A DNA stretch of 64,000 nt from the NCBI GenBank assembly GCA_038503035.1, contig JAVSML010024434.1, positions 722,177-786,176 of the forward strand, read 5' to 3'. The notes below the pieces were generated by a model. The model was given only the letters and a program-made list of their open reading frames with translations, ran no database searches and was not told the DNA's origin. Both the position numbers and the translations under genes were made by a program. Positions 22,851-33,821 of this stretch are shown here, piece after piece. Positions within the stretch are counted from its first letter, which is position 1; each line of letters begins with the position of its first letter. Source of the stretch: Crocodylus rhombifer (taxonomy: Eukaryota; Chordata; Crocodylia; Crocodylidae).

Positions 22851-23527
22851 TTGGGAGTACTTCAAAAACCTCTCTACACCAGGAGGTAAATGATGCTGAG
22901 ATCTTCAGTTTGAAGTAGAGCTGAAGTCACACAGCAAGTCACTGCTAGAGCCAGGGAAAGAACCCAGGAATCCTGATACTCTGGCCCCTGCTGTAGTCCC
23001 CAGATAAGTAAATGTGTCTGCAATTAAATGAAGCAAACTGCTTTGGGGTCTTACAATGCATCCTTGAGAAGGGATCTTACACATTATTGGTCAGGTACAA
23101 ACTATGGCTCTTTAATACTAAATCCTGTGTCTTGGTTGCGGTTGTCCGCATGGCAAGTCAGAGTGACTCCTCTCCTGCTTCAGCCCATGCCAGGCTCTTG
23201 AAGGGTCTATACAGGGAAATCAGTGTCCAGTGAACTAGCTGCTCCGTCCCAAGTCCTTGTGCAGACATTCCTGGCATGAGGCTGGGTACTCTTGTTTCAG
23301 GGTTTGTGTGCAGCAGTTAGTGTGTTGTAACTGTGCACCCTAATTTACTGCACTCCAGCTTTCTCACATGGACAAGCTGAGATACCTGTGACCTCAGGTC
23401 TGCATCCCCTGATAGTGACCTCCTGTGAGTCCTGCATCCCCTAATAGTGAAGCTGGGTATGTTTGCAGTGTTATTTCACTGCCTAGCCTATTACAGCTCC
23501 AGAAGAAAGGGTTATCTGCAACAGCCC
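22851..23527 (+). repeat. Right arm of a large inverted repeat
   Basis: Reverse complement of 15547-16222, with an identical 73-codon translation at 23012-23233 and near-identity across the middle 400 bp. Divergence increases toward both ends, where the flanks become unrelated. The 6.6-kb spacer holds the nested CR1/hAT/LTR block. I could not assign the repeat to a transposon family. Confidence 0.9.
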
Positions 23528-25376
23528 TAGGCCTGTGGTGATTATATTTTAGCATCGGTAGCTATCTTAAAAAAATTCTGTAGTGTGGATGGCAAACCTG
23601 ATTCACCAGAGATTCTGTGTCAGGAATCAGATGGGGACTTAGGAGCACCTCCTCTCAGATGCAAGTTAGCTCTGGCTGTGCATATTCAGCCCTTGATTGA
23701 GGTTCTGGAGATCTCATGAAGATATTTGTATCTGGAATATTATGTATGTTATGTATTTCTCCTGCGGCCTTTAATGTTGTGCTAAAGAAAAGTAACGATA
23801 AAAACACTGAATGTGTTTGAGTTACTGGTGCAAGGCCTGGTCTCCCTATGGAGCTAGCTTCCAAGTCTAAGGTAATGAGAACCCAGTATTCAAAATCTAC
23901 AGAATATAACCAGTAGTATTGGTCTGAATGAGGGTTAGCCAACACGCTACCTATTCATCAGCACAGCATGTGCTCTTTCAGCAAGGCAAGGCTGCAGTGT
24001 AGGACCCAAATGTTTTAACAGTAATAAAATCTGCCCTATGGGAAGTTTGAATGATTTTTCTAAAAGCCAAATACTTCCATTTTCATTTGAAAATGCACAG
24101 CAGGAAGAGCCGGTAGCACTATAAATCTCCAGGAGCCCTGTGTGTGGTGAGAGATACTGATGGCAGGAGAACTGCATTTCCCAAGTGTTAGCTGTCTGGC
24201 TGGCATCAGACTCTGTGTTTTTATAGAGTCTTTGGGCCAGATTTGGAGCTGGCATAAACTAGCATAGGTCCATTGAGAACAATAGGACAAGGATGCTTTC
24301 CACTGCTGAGGATCCAGCCCACTGACCGGTTCAGAACGTATGGAAGGAAAAAGGACAACTGGGAATTTTAGAGCTTTCGATCTTTGCTTTCACTCAAAAC
24401 CTCAGCTTTTGGAGGTCCTACCAAACTGCAGAAGAATTTCTCGTGGTCTTGCAGACAAAACTCTGAGGTATTTAAATGGGGTGGCTTCTGGGGTCTGAGA
24501 GAAATTTGGTAGCCTGGCACATTGGAGTATGACCCCATCTCCCTAATTCCAATCTTGGAAGCAGGAAAGATAGCAGTGTGACCTCTAAGTCATTGTTTGT
24601 TAGACACTTCAGATGTCTTTACACATGCTTGGGGGTGGAGGGAGAGGGGGAGTGCTTTAATTAGACTAGCTCTCCGGAGTGTCCCATTCAATTAGCCTCC
24701 ATTTTGAAGCACAGGGATGCTGAACACACATGATACTAAGGCTGCTGGAGCACACTAATTAGCACACTCCAGCAGACGTGATTAATTGAGTCTGCTCGGA
24801 CGTATTCTAATTAGAGTATGTCAGAGCAGGCATCAGACGTATGTATTCCTGGTCCTCTCTAACTTCTACAGAAAACAATCTTCATATCCACTCCATAGTA
24901 GCTATATACCTCCAAGCCTAGGTAGAGTAGAAAAGAAATGTCCCCCAGAGGAACAAGGAGGGCAGACAGCCTGGGGCCATATACATTATGTATAGGGTTG
25001 CCTCCAGCCTAGAGAGCTCAGTCCATGTATTTCTCATCTTTTTGTATTCATGCGCTGAGCACACAAGGTTTGAAATTTCTAGGGATTACATTTTTCCTTC
25101 ATTTACACACACACGATTTGTAATTATTATTATTATACTGATTATATTTTAATGTCTATGAAGAAAGAATATTCTCATCATTTGTGGTGCCCCCTGAGCT
25201 TGGGGGCCTGGTATAACGATATCCTTATTCTCCCTCTCTCACAGACCCTGGCTGCTTTAACAAAGAGGTCGTTCTATGCAGCCTGTGCTCCCGCCCTGCA
25301 GTGGGGAATTCTGCCGGACACTAACATGCCCTGAAGCAGCTCTAGATCTACTGTCCCCAAAATACTCATGTAGGCA
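23528..25376. other. No gene recognised; one palindrome at 24742-24775
   Basis: Non-coding sequence. At 24742-24775 the segment ctgctggag...ctccagcag forms an inverted repeat centred on ctaattag. No exon or transposon terminus recognised. Confidence 0.4.
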
Positions 25377-25740
25377 GGGGTGACATGTATAGGGTGCACG
25401 TGCACCTCCTGAGTGTGGCAGTGCACCCCCTACAAAAAGGCGCCACCAACACTGTCAGCAGCACCTGCGGGTGGCAGCCACTCGCCACCCCACCACCGAC
25501 ACTGCCGGTGGCATCTGCAGGCGGTCCGTGATCCCTGCTGGCCACCGTCGACACTGCAGACGACAGCTGCGGGCAGTCACCGACCCTTGGTTGGCGCTGG
25601 TCCCCCTCCTCCCCCCTGCTGCTGACAGCACTGACAGCGTCTGTGGGAGCTCCCTGCTTACTGCCGCCATGCTCCCACCCCTGCTGCCACCGTGCCCCAC
25701 CAGCCGCTGGGGACACGAGTCGTTCATGCATGCAGGACAC
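25377..25740 (+). repeat. GC-rich interspersed repeat with GTGCACGTGCAC motif, copy 1
   Basis: Starts with ggtgcacgtgcacc-like palindromic sequence and gtgcaccccctacaaaaagg, then about 300 bp of cacc/gacactgc-rich sequence with high G+C. Related sequence occurs at 32450-32755 (opposite orientation) and about 32860-32995. Open frames in it differ between copies and are not protein genes. It may be a non-autonomous DNA transposon, but ends were not defined. Confidence 0.6.
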
Positions 25741-26293
25741 CAAGAACAAAAACAGACAAGTTTTGGTGTAAGACTCCCTGGCCAGGTTTTTTATGGCCAA
25801 AATTCAAGGAGCTGTGATGCATGCTTTTTTCATCAGTTTTCCTGTTTTTAACACAACCTCTGGCTAATAGGGAGACTCTGTGTATGTGATGTTTAGTGTC
25901 AGAATCAGTAGATAGAAATAAAAGTTTTGGTAGAAGAGGTTCTAGATAAGATATGAAGCACAAACTTGATCCTTACACTGTAATGATCTTTATGGGTTTG
26001 GGAGACAACAATGACCACTGAATGAGAAGGAAACAAAGCTTTTTTATTAAGAGCCAATGGAATATTTAGCTTCAACTGGAATATTTAGCTTTTTTCCTTT
26101 GTGCAGGGTATATCTTCTAGTTCCCACAATCACAACACTAACTATTAGGAATCATCTCTAAATTCTAATCTTCCACTTACATATCACACATGCTAAAAAA
26201 ACAGTGTTGGGGCTGGAACTAGAGGAACAGGGGAGCTATTGGTCAATATGACAATGCATTGGCAGTGCTCTGTTGCCCTGATTTTAACTAGTG
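25741..26293. other. No feature recognised
   Basis: AT-rich non-coding sequence. A short direct repeat, aactggaatatttagctt, is near 26075. Confidence 0.4.
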
Positions 26294-26450
26294 CTGCTCC
26301 TCATCCTGTTTCATTAGCCCAACCTCCACACAGACTATAATGGAAATAGCTTTTGGTCCAATTGTGGTTGACATTCCAGCGTCTGCCAAAAAGGTCCTGT
26401 CCTGTCCTGTCCTATCATGCTCTGCAGGTTTGGTGCTGAATGTACTTCCA
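26294..26450 (-). repeat. Unclassified repeat, copy A, with conserved antisense frame
   Basis: Shares about 150 bp with 29767-29916 in the same orientation. Both copies keep an open frame on the minus strand across the shared part. This copy reads RTFLADAGMSTTIGPKAI and the other RTFLADTGTSSTIEPKAI. A D-T/A-G-x-S-x-T-I pattern recalls the active site of retroviral aspartic proteases, but the match is short and nothing else of a retrovirus is visible. Treat it as an unclassified repeat. Confidence 0.55.
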
Positions 26451-28159
26451 CTACCCTGCTGGTTTTGCAGAACCCTCACATTTCCAGTTCTGGGAAAAGA
26501 GATACCTTGACACCTCCCCTCCCAATCCTGCAGGTCTTGGCCACAGGAACAAACACTCTTTGTGATTTCACTTAGGCTAAAACTAATGACGGATTTGAAC
26601 ATTCAGCCCATTTGCCATGTAAGATCAGAGTAGCTAAAGCTGCAAATAACTTTACTTGATCACTGAGTCCATCTTTCTGCCAAGACAGGATGTAGTACCC
26701 TGATAGTGGATATATATTAGTGTCTTTCTATTCAGAGGCCATTAAATAAATATTTCATGAGACCCTAAACTATTATAAATGTTGCTGAGCTCATTCCCTT
26801 CTCTGGGCACTGGTTTATCTCACCAGCTTGATAAAGTGACTAAGCTAAAATTGTTGTTAAGTGTGACTGAATTGTGGGCAAGGTGGAAGACACAAGAGAA
26901 AAGGAATGATAAATGTTCCCACCAAGGGAAACTTTAACAAATGGCTTTTTCCTGCTAGACTCATTATTCCTCTGCTTGTTCATTCCCAGGTTATCCTGAG
27001 CCCAAGTGACAATACTTAGCACTTCTGTTCTGTTAGAAAAGGGAGAAAAACAGAGGCTCTTTATATAGGGCTCCTCAGAAGCCCCTTGACCCCCCATATC
27101 TATTTCCAGCTCACTTACTGAGCAGCCGTCTCCTCCTCCAGAAGTGGAACCTAGTGAGATATATATATATAAAAGAAAAAGCAATCCATTTTTGTATAAA
27201 TGTAGGCACCTTATCTTTATTGTGTAATGTACATACTTTATGACTCATGGGTCTTTTACAGTTTATGCATTTTTGTTTAGCTTTATGATGTTCTAGTTTT
27301 TATTTAGATTGAAAATATAGTTAAAAAATCCTGTTGTCATCCAAGTAGTTCTTTAGTCATTATGAAAATGATGGTGGAGGAAAGCAAACTCTTTTTTGTA
27401 GAGAGCAACCAGAAGTTTTAATCAAGGTTTCCATGTAGTGTTAGGTCAGTTGTTCTTCAAAGACTCCTATTACAATGGATGTTGACTGATAGGGTTAGCA
27501 CTCCACTGACCATTAATTTATTGCCCACCACACTTGCTTTTATTATTGTGGTCAGAAAGAATGCCTGCCCCAGAATTAATTCCACATTTGTAGTTCTTGT
27601 GATTGGTGTTTTCCAGGGCTCTTCCTTCTCTACACCCCAGTGTGTCACTCACCCAATGTATTGAGCCATTATGGATCTCACTATTTATCATTTCAGCCTT
27701 CTTTTCTTGCTTGACCCAAGGGTTTCCCTGAACTATCCTAGTCAGGTTTGATCCCGCAAATATATACTCTCAGTCAAAACTGAAATGAATGACTCTGGCC
27801 CCTTCTGGACCACCTCAGTGACTGCCTCCTCCCAATTCAGGTTCAAGCAACATCAGAAGGTTCGGGTGACCTTCTTGATAATCCTCGTCCACACTCTCTA
27901 TTCTTCTTACAATACACCTGAATCCCACTCAACAGAACCTGTCTTTTGATAAATTAATCCCTTCTCCCTTTGCCTAAACTCAAGGGTTTCAGAGTTCTTT
28001 TAACATAATCCATATCCTTAGCTGTGACAGCTGAAAATTATGTCTGTGTGGTAAAGGTGCTTGCTGAAGGCTCTAGGAAGATTAGACCAAGTGTTTTTCT
28101 GTCATTTGTTCAGATATTAAGCTATATGTTGTTGCTAAGAGCCTAATTAAAGTCTAAAA
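26451..28159. other. No gene recognised; short AT microsatellite near 27158
   Basis: Non-coding sequence with only short random open frames. An atatatatat tract lies at about 27158-27172. Confidence 0.4.
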
Positions 28160-28740
28160 TGTAGTAAGGCCTTGTATGTAGTATGAGTTCTAGTAAATTT
28201 AGCAAAGCCTTATAGAAGTGATGGTAGGCCCTGTGGCATAGTTAAAATTAACCTTATCAGAAGAATTCAAGGCTTCTACTGCTATTGTTCAGTCTAAGGA
28301 CAGTTGAAGTAAAAATTCTGAATGGCTGTAAGTTATCAGCATAGCTCAAAAGTTATAAATTGGCTGGCACATCTGGAAATCATTTAGAAGGAAGATACAG
28401 CTCTGTGAAAGGAACTACAAATTAGCTGTTGGCCTAGATTCAGTGGGCCCATGGATCTCAAGGAGCCCAAGGGCTGAATACCAGGGTCCTTCCCAGTACT
28501 CCTCAGACAGCGCTGATCGGGGATGCCTGACTTCAGTGAGTTTGGTGGAAAAAGAAACTTGTCATATATCAGGCATCAGAGTGGACTGCCAATAAGTTGC
28601 TGATGCAAATTATTATCGTCTTAGTATACTATGCGTAGTCATGTTTTTGTTAAGTCAATAAACCTTTCTTACCTTTCGACCCCCCAACCACACTCTCAAT
28701 CCTGAACCCTCTGCTGGCGGCTAGGACACTTAGCCAGCAC
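28160..28740 (+). mobile_element. Possible solo LTR remnant
   Basis: The stretch begins with tgtagtaaggcc, contains a polyadenylation-type tcaataaacctttctt near 28656-28672 followed by a pyrimidine-rich tail, and could end at ggctaggaca near 28730. That layout resembles an LTR with R/U5 after AATAAA. No matching target duplication was found, so confidence is low. Confidence 0.25.
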
Positions 28741-29766
28741 ATGTCTCTCAGAATCCTCTGAACACAACCCACGCTCCAAGTAATTAATTCATTCATTGTC
28801 TACTCCCGTTGTAAAATAAGAGTTCTCCCCAGAACAGTTCATGTCTTGGTTGAGGGACTACTTTCCCCACTCTAGCTGCTTAATAACCTTCCAAGCTGTA
28901 CCCGACAGTCTGTAATTGGCTCAACCAGTCCGCCTTTGGCAGGACTCACTTGGCTTCAATTAAGGACCGTGAGTAGATTCAGGCTGTATATATTGGCCCT
29001 CACCCAATTCCACAGCACTTACTTCTTTCTTCTTTTCTCTTCCCCTCAAAGGGCCCTCACATTCCCCAGTGCAGGTGTTGGTCAGGCATCTTTGTCCTAG
29101 TGACAGCAATGTCCTTATTGGTGCAGTACTCCAGCAGAGCAGTGGACACAGGCTGCGTCTCCTACATCCCTCAGAAGTTGGGATTTATGGCTTGTATTAT
29201 TATTGGCTCATCTACACCTTTGTGTAGACCCCAAGTAAGTACACTGGATTTGCCCTTTCCCAGGGGTTGCCTGAATCCTATGGTGGAGGGGTTGGTACTC
29301 CCCAACCCCCTCTTACTGCAGGACTATTTCCCTACCAGTCTGTAACAGTGATCCTACACAGCAGCAGCCTCAGTATTCACCTCCTCACTGCTCAGGTGGG
29401 TGAAGTACTCCAGCCTTGTAGGTGATGGTCAACCCATGCTTCCATATGGGTACAAGCTAATCCTCCCTGTTTTGCCCCTTTCTACAGGGAAACCCCCCAT
29501 GACACCTCCCACAGTCACCCTTTTAAGACTAACCAGAACTCCTGGGGTCTCCTGGGAGCTTGCCTCTCCCTGGCTGGGCTCTAATGCATGCAATTTAACT
29601 GTTTTGTGTCCGGCACAATGTTCTTCCAGAGCCAGACTTCCAGGTCAAGCTTGTCTGGAGAAGTGAGCATAACAGAGCCTAGAATAGGCTCCCTGCTACA
29701 ATTCCCCACAAAGACTCTAACAATATCTTGAGATATTGTCTCTTAAGACAGCATTGGCTAGAGATA
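28741..29766. other. No gene recognised
   Basis: GC-neutral non-coding sequence with pyrimidine-rich patches. No protein match in any short open frame. Confidence 0.4.
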
Positions 29767-29916
29767 TTGCTCCTTGTCCTGTTTCATCAGCCCAGCCTCC
29801 ACACAGACTATAGAGGAAATAGCTTTTGGTTCAATTGTGGATGATGTTCCAGTGTCTGCCAAAAAGGTCCTGTGCTGTCCTATCCTGCCCTGCAGGTTTG
29901 GTGCTGAGTGTACTCC
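29767..29916 (-). repeat. Unclassified repeat, copy B, with conserved antisense frame
   Basis: Second copy of the repeat at 26294-26450. The minus-strand frame carries a D-T-G followed by S-S-T-I, open for about 50 codons over the shared segment. Upstream sequences of the two copies differ, so the shared unit is short. Its identity is unknown. Confidence 0.55.
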
Positions 29917-31019
29917 TACTTCCAATATTGGTGAGAGATTATGTTTTCTTCCCAGTGTCTCAAGCTGGAGGGAGTGTGGTTTGCCCATGACTCTCCAGAG
30001 TAGTTCATGCATACACTTCCACATGGCCATGTGGTGCCTATAGCAGTTATGACTACTTTTCCAATGCACTTGGAAGTGAAAGCAAGGCTAGCATCAGAGC
30101 CATTTTGTATTTTTCTCCTTCCCTTGAGATTCTCCCTCATCCTTCACATGGCTTGTGTGCGTGCAGTATCATGAAATCAGGATCACTTTTAAAAGCACCC
30201 AAGGAGCAACAAAGTGCAGAGATAAATGGTGTAGCAGAGCAGTGAATAATGTTCACTGTGGAACTGTGGGTCATAGAATCTTACTAAGGAAGGCCATATC
30301 CCACATGCAAAGAATGTAAAATACAAAGCTTGCCAACGTTGCTTTTTCATGTAGATGAGCTAGAAATATTTTGCACGGCTGACCCATGACCTATTACCTT
30401 GACAAGTTTGACATGCTGCTTTCCTCCTGTCTCATCTCGTTAGTTATTCCCCTCCAAGGAGCTTAAAAATGCTGAGTAGTTTTTGGCTTTCAAATCCCTT
30501 TATTTCCTTGACGATGGTTTGCAGGGTTTGAATATGGTATTGGGGCATCTAGTGGCTGATGTCATTATTGCATGCACTGGTCTATGGTTTATTGCGTTTC
30601 TGCCCTGCTTCCAACAAGGAATCAGACAGGAAATTAACAACAACAACAGCTTGTTCTGTTTCAGTCCTTGATCTGAAGCACCCACTAAGGTTCAGGGCCA
30701 CAGATGACTACATTCCTAGACTACACACATGATGATGGTGTTGCTATGCATTTAGATTTCAGTTTTGGGACACCTTTCCTTTGGCTCATTCTGTGGTTTC
30801 TTCACAATATGTGATCTTTATCCATGCCTTCCTATATTTCTCAGTGTCTGGTGTTGATATTTTGAATTTGGCAAGGTACTGGCAATTCTGCAGGTAAATG
30901 TATTTAATGTGTTCAAATGTACTGCCCCGTGATTCTCTTGGATCTGCTTTTCCCTTTCATTTAAGTCTGCTTAATTGATTGACTTGTATAGAGATGATTA
31001 AAACCAAAAATGCGTTTGG
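29917..31019. other. No gene recognised
   Basis: Non-coding sequence without recognised elements. Confidence 0.4.
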
Positions 31020-31795
31020 AGGGTCTGATTTCATCACCCTGATTCCCAATTTTGTTCAGCATTTTCAAAAATGATCTGGAAATAGGGGTGCACAGTGAAA
31101 TCTCTAAGTTTGCAGATAAAACCAAATTAATTTAAATAATAAAATCCCAAATCAATGGAGTAGAGTTACAGAAAGATCTCACCAAGCTAAGTGGGTGGAC
31201 AAAAAAAAAATGGCAGATGAACTTCAGTGTTGGTAGGTGCAAGGTAATGCACATGGGAAAAAAATAACCCCCACTATAAGTACACAAAGCTGGTCCTGAA
31301 CTATCTGTTACAACTCAGAAAAGAGATGTTGGAGTCCTTGTAGATCAGGGGTGGGCAAAATGCAGCCCAGGGGCCGGATGCGGCCCACCAGGTCATTCTA
31401 CCCACACGGCCCCTAAAATATTTAGAAAATTAATATTAATCTGCCCTGAGCTGCCTGTCATGCAGTCCTCAATGGCTTGCTGAAACTCAGTAAGCAGCCC
31501 TCTGTACAAAATAATTGCCTTCCCCCGTTGTAGATAGTTATCTAATAATGTCAGCTCAATGTGCAGCAGCAACCAAAAAACCCAATTAAATGTTGGGCTG
31601 CGTTAATAAGGGAATTGAAAACAAAAATGGAGAACATCATCATGCCATTATACAAATTCATAGTGTGCCTAGCTCATATCTTGAATACTGTATGCATTTC
31701 TGGTCTCCATCTCAAAAATGGTGCAGAATTAGAACACGTGTCGTACAGGGCAACTAAAATGGTCAGGGATATGGAACAGTTGCCATACCAGTATA
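31020..31795 (+). mobile_element. Decayed CR1/L3-like LINE fragment, split by a hAT element
   Basis: Conceptual translation on the + strand recovers the RT palm region (KFADKTK-like near 31105) and KRDVGVLVD near 31320-31345. After the 31346-31527 insertion it continues with YLIMSAQCAAATKK and MENIIMPLYKFIVCLAHILN, then YRATKMVRDMEQLPY. This is the C-terminal part of an L3/CR1-superfamily reverse transcriptase, with many stops. A piece of its 3' end (gggatactgtgctagat) appears at 33041-33057, so the element once spanned to about 33057. Confidence 0.75.
31346..31527. mobile_element. hAT MITE, 182 bp, perfect 8-bp target duplication
   Basis: Starts caggggtgggcaaaatgc and ends with a complementary tgccttcccccg. 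It is flanked by identical 8-bp repeats ttgtagat (31338-31345 and 31528-31535). Removing it restores the LINE frame from GVLVD into SYLIMSAQ, which proves the insertion. No transposase. Confidence 0.9.
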
Positions 31796-32820
31796 GACCC
31801 CCACTCCCTGCACAACAGCTCGTCAAAACTCCTGGGGCACTCAGCCAGGCAGCTGTGGGCAGGTAAGGAGTGGGACAGGCAGGTAGGGCTGGGGCTGGGA
31901 TTGTGGGGCTGTGACAGCATGGGGCTAGGACCCAGGTCAGAGCCAAGATCCACTGCCCACACGTCCCTGCAATGGGCCCGGTTCTGTAGGCTGGGGTGTG
32001 TAGGAGCAAGATCACGGCTTTACCCTGGGCCTTGGCCCTGTGTTGTTACCGCCCAGTGATCCTGGGGTCTCCATGGAGGCTGGTCAGGACCCACATGGGC
32101 AGAGCACACAGCAAGGTGGATGGGATGGGGCTGCAGATGGGCAGAGAGCTGCGTCCAGGGCCAGGGCTGGGATCTTGGGGTGGTGGTAGTGTGGGCCTGG
32201 AGCAGACCTGTGGCCTGCTCCATGCACGCCTCTGCCCGTGGAATCTGTGCCTGTCACACGGGTGTGTGGGCAGCGGATTGCAGCTCTGCCCCAGGCCCAA
32301 CCCATTGCTTCTGGGGCTGCTGCAAAGGGAATCCAGCTGGTGCACGGCCCTCGCCCCACTGCATGCCCAGGGCGGGCAGGACCAGCCGCATGTGCCACAA
32401 CCCAGGACTGAGGGACCCACTGCAGTCCAAACCATGAATACTATGTGCCCCGGGACCCAGGCAGCAGTGACAGAGGCATTGTAGTGGCAAGCGGGTAGCT
32501 CCCACAGGCAGCCGTGGCAGTGTTGGCGACAGACTGAGTGGGGAGCTCCCGCAGGTGGCCACCATGGTGTTGGCAGCTGGGGCGGGGTGGGGGAGCACCG
32601 ACAGTGTCAGTAGTGGCCAGTGGTGATTGGGGACCATCCACAGATGCGTGAAGGGGGTGGTGGGAGTAGCAGCATCGGTGGCACTTTTCACAGGGGGTGC
32701 ACAGCCAATCTCAGGGGGTGCACAAGCACCTGCATGCACCCCCTATGCATCGCCAATGGTTCAGACAAAATCTCTCGGAGGGTCAGATCTGGCTTGCAGG
32801 CTGTATTTTGCCCACCCCTG
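31796..32820. mobile_element. GC-rich hAT-related block ending in ttttgcccacccctg
   Basis: From the LINE break near 31796 the sequence becomes very GC-rich. At 32806-32820 it ends in the reverse complement of the caggggtgggcaaaat terminus. It is probably a longer relative of the 182-bp MITE. The matching left end is not clear and no target duplication fits, so the left boundary is a guess. Long overlapping open frames on both strands follow from base composition, and none encodes a recognisable protein. Confidence 0.5.
32450..32755 (-). repeat. GC-rich GTGCAC repeat, copy 2
   Basis: Reverse-oriented relative of 25377-25740, ending in agggggtgcacaagcacctg and atgcaccccctatgcatcg. It is nested in the hAT-related block. 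Confidence 0.6.
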
Positions 32821-32859
32821 CTCTGGATGCACATGGTTCAATGCTCTGCCTCCATGAAT

Positions 32860-32995
32860 GATGTGTGCCCACAGCAGCTGGCGAGTGGCAACCACCCTCA
32901 GGTGCCGCTGACACTGTCAACAGTGCCTTTTCATAGGGGGTGCACAACCACGCTCAGGGGGTGCACGTGCACCCACGTGCACCCCCTGCACATCA
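32860..32995 (-). repeat. GC-rich GTGCAC repeat, copy 3
   Basis: Contains caggggg-tgcacgtgcaccc and cgtgcaccccctgcacatca, matching the ends of the copies at 25.4 and 32.7 kb. It is a shortened copy. Confidence 0.6.
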
Positions 32996-33057
32996 TCAAT
33001 GTCTGCCTTTAAAGCATCCATTCCTACCACTGTCAGAGTCGGGATACTGTGCTAGAT

Positions 33058-33127
33058 CAAGGGTGGGCAAAATATGGCCCATGAGCCAGATCCACCCCAC
33101 AAAGGGATTTTATCTGGCCCACCCCTG
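33058..33127. mobile_element. Short hAT MITE remnant, 70 bp
   Basis: Begins caagggtgggcaaaatatgg and ends tatctggcccacccctg, an inverted pair of the caggggtgggcaaa type. It interrupts the 3' end of the L3-like LINE (gtgctagat precedes it). The target duplication is not preserved. Confidence 0.6.
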
Positions 33128-33558
33128 CTTATGGGTCCCAACACAGTGAGTCCCTTGGTTCCACCCAGCCCAGGTGCGGGGGCAGCCCAGGCCATGGTGT
33201 GGGCAGCCAGCCCGCCTGCCCTGGGCATGTAGTGGGGTTTGAGCAGTGCAGCGGTTGGACTCTGTTCCTGGAAGCCTCAGTGGTGGTAACTCCTGGCTGC
33301 TGCCACTGCTGGCCCTGACCCCACTGCCCAGGCACTCCAGTCTGTCCGCCCTGCACCAACTGCTGGGGACAGAACCTGCATGGTTAGGGCGCATGGCCGG
33401 CCGGATAGGATGGAGCTGTGGGTGGGCAAGGAGTGGTGCCTGGGAGTGGGATGGGCAGGCGGGGCCACAGTACAGGATTCTGGAAAAGATGGGGGAGCTG
33501 GGGAATCAAACCAGGAACTAGGGGGATATTCAGGGACCTGAACATTCCCCCAGCCCCC
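33128..33558. other. GC-rich sequence, probably hAT-derived
   Basis: Highly GC-rich with long overlapping open frames on both strands, none protein-like. It is likely the interior of one of the DNA transposons that surround it. Confidence 0.35.
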
Positions 33559-33785
33559 AGTTCGATTCCCCCAGCTCTTCCCAGGGGCCGCAGGCCCCTG
33601 ATTTGCGCACTGGGTTTCAGCAAGCTGCTGCTGCAGGGTGAGGCCAGCGGCAGCACCAGTCTTCCTGGCACTTGGTGTGCACTGTACCAAGCGGCTGCTG
33701 CTGGCCCCAACCTGCAGCAGCAGCCTGCTGAAACCCCACACGCAGACTGGGGGCCTGCACCCCCCAGGAAGAGCTGGGGAAATGA
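33559..33785. repeat. Imperfect palindrome, arms of about 80 bp
   Basis: ggtttcagcaagctgctgct (from 33613) is complementary to the segment at 33710-33735, and tcccccagctcttcc (from 33567) to ggaagagctgggga (33767-33780). The centre is near 33674. It is a foldback unit lying directly left of the hAT copy at 33822. Confidence 0.7.
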
Positions 33786-33821
33786 TCAGAGAGCTGGAGA
33801 ATTGAACCAGGAGCTAGATGT

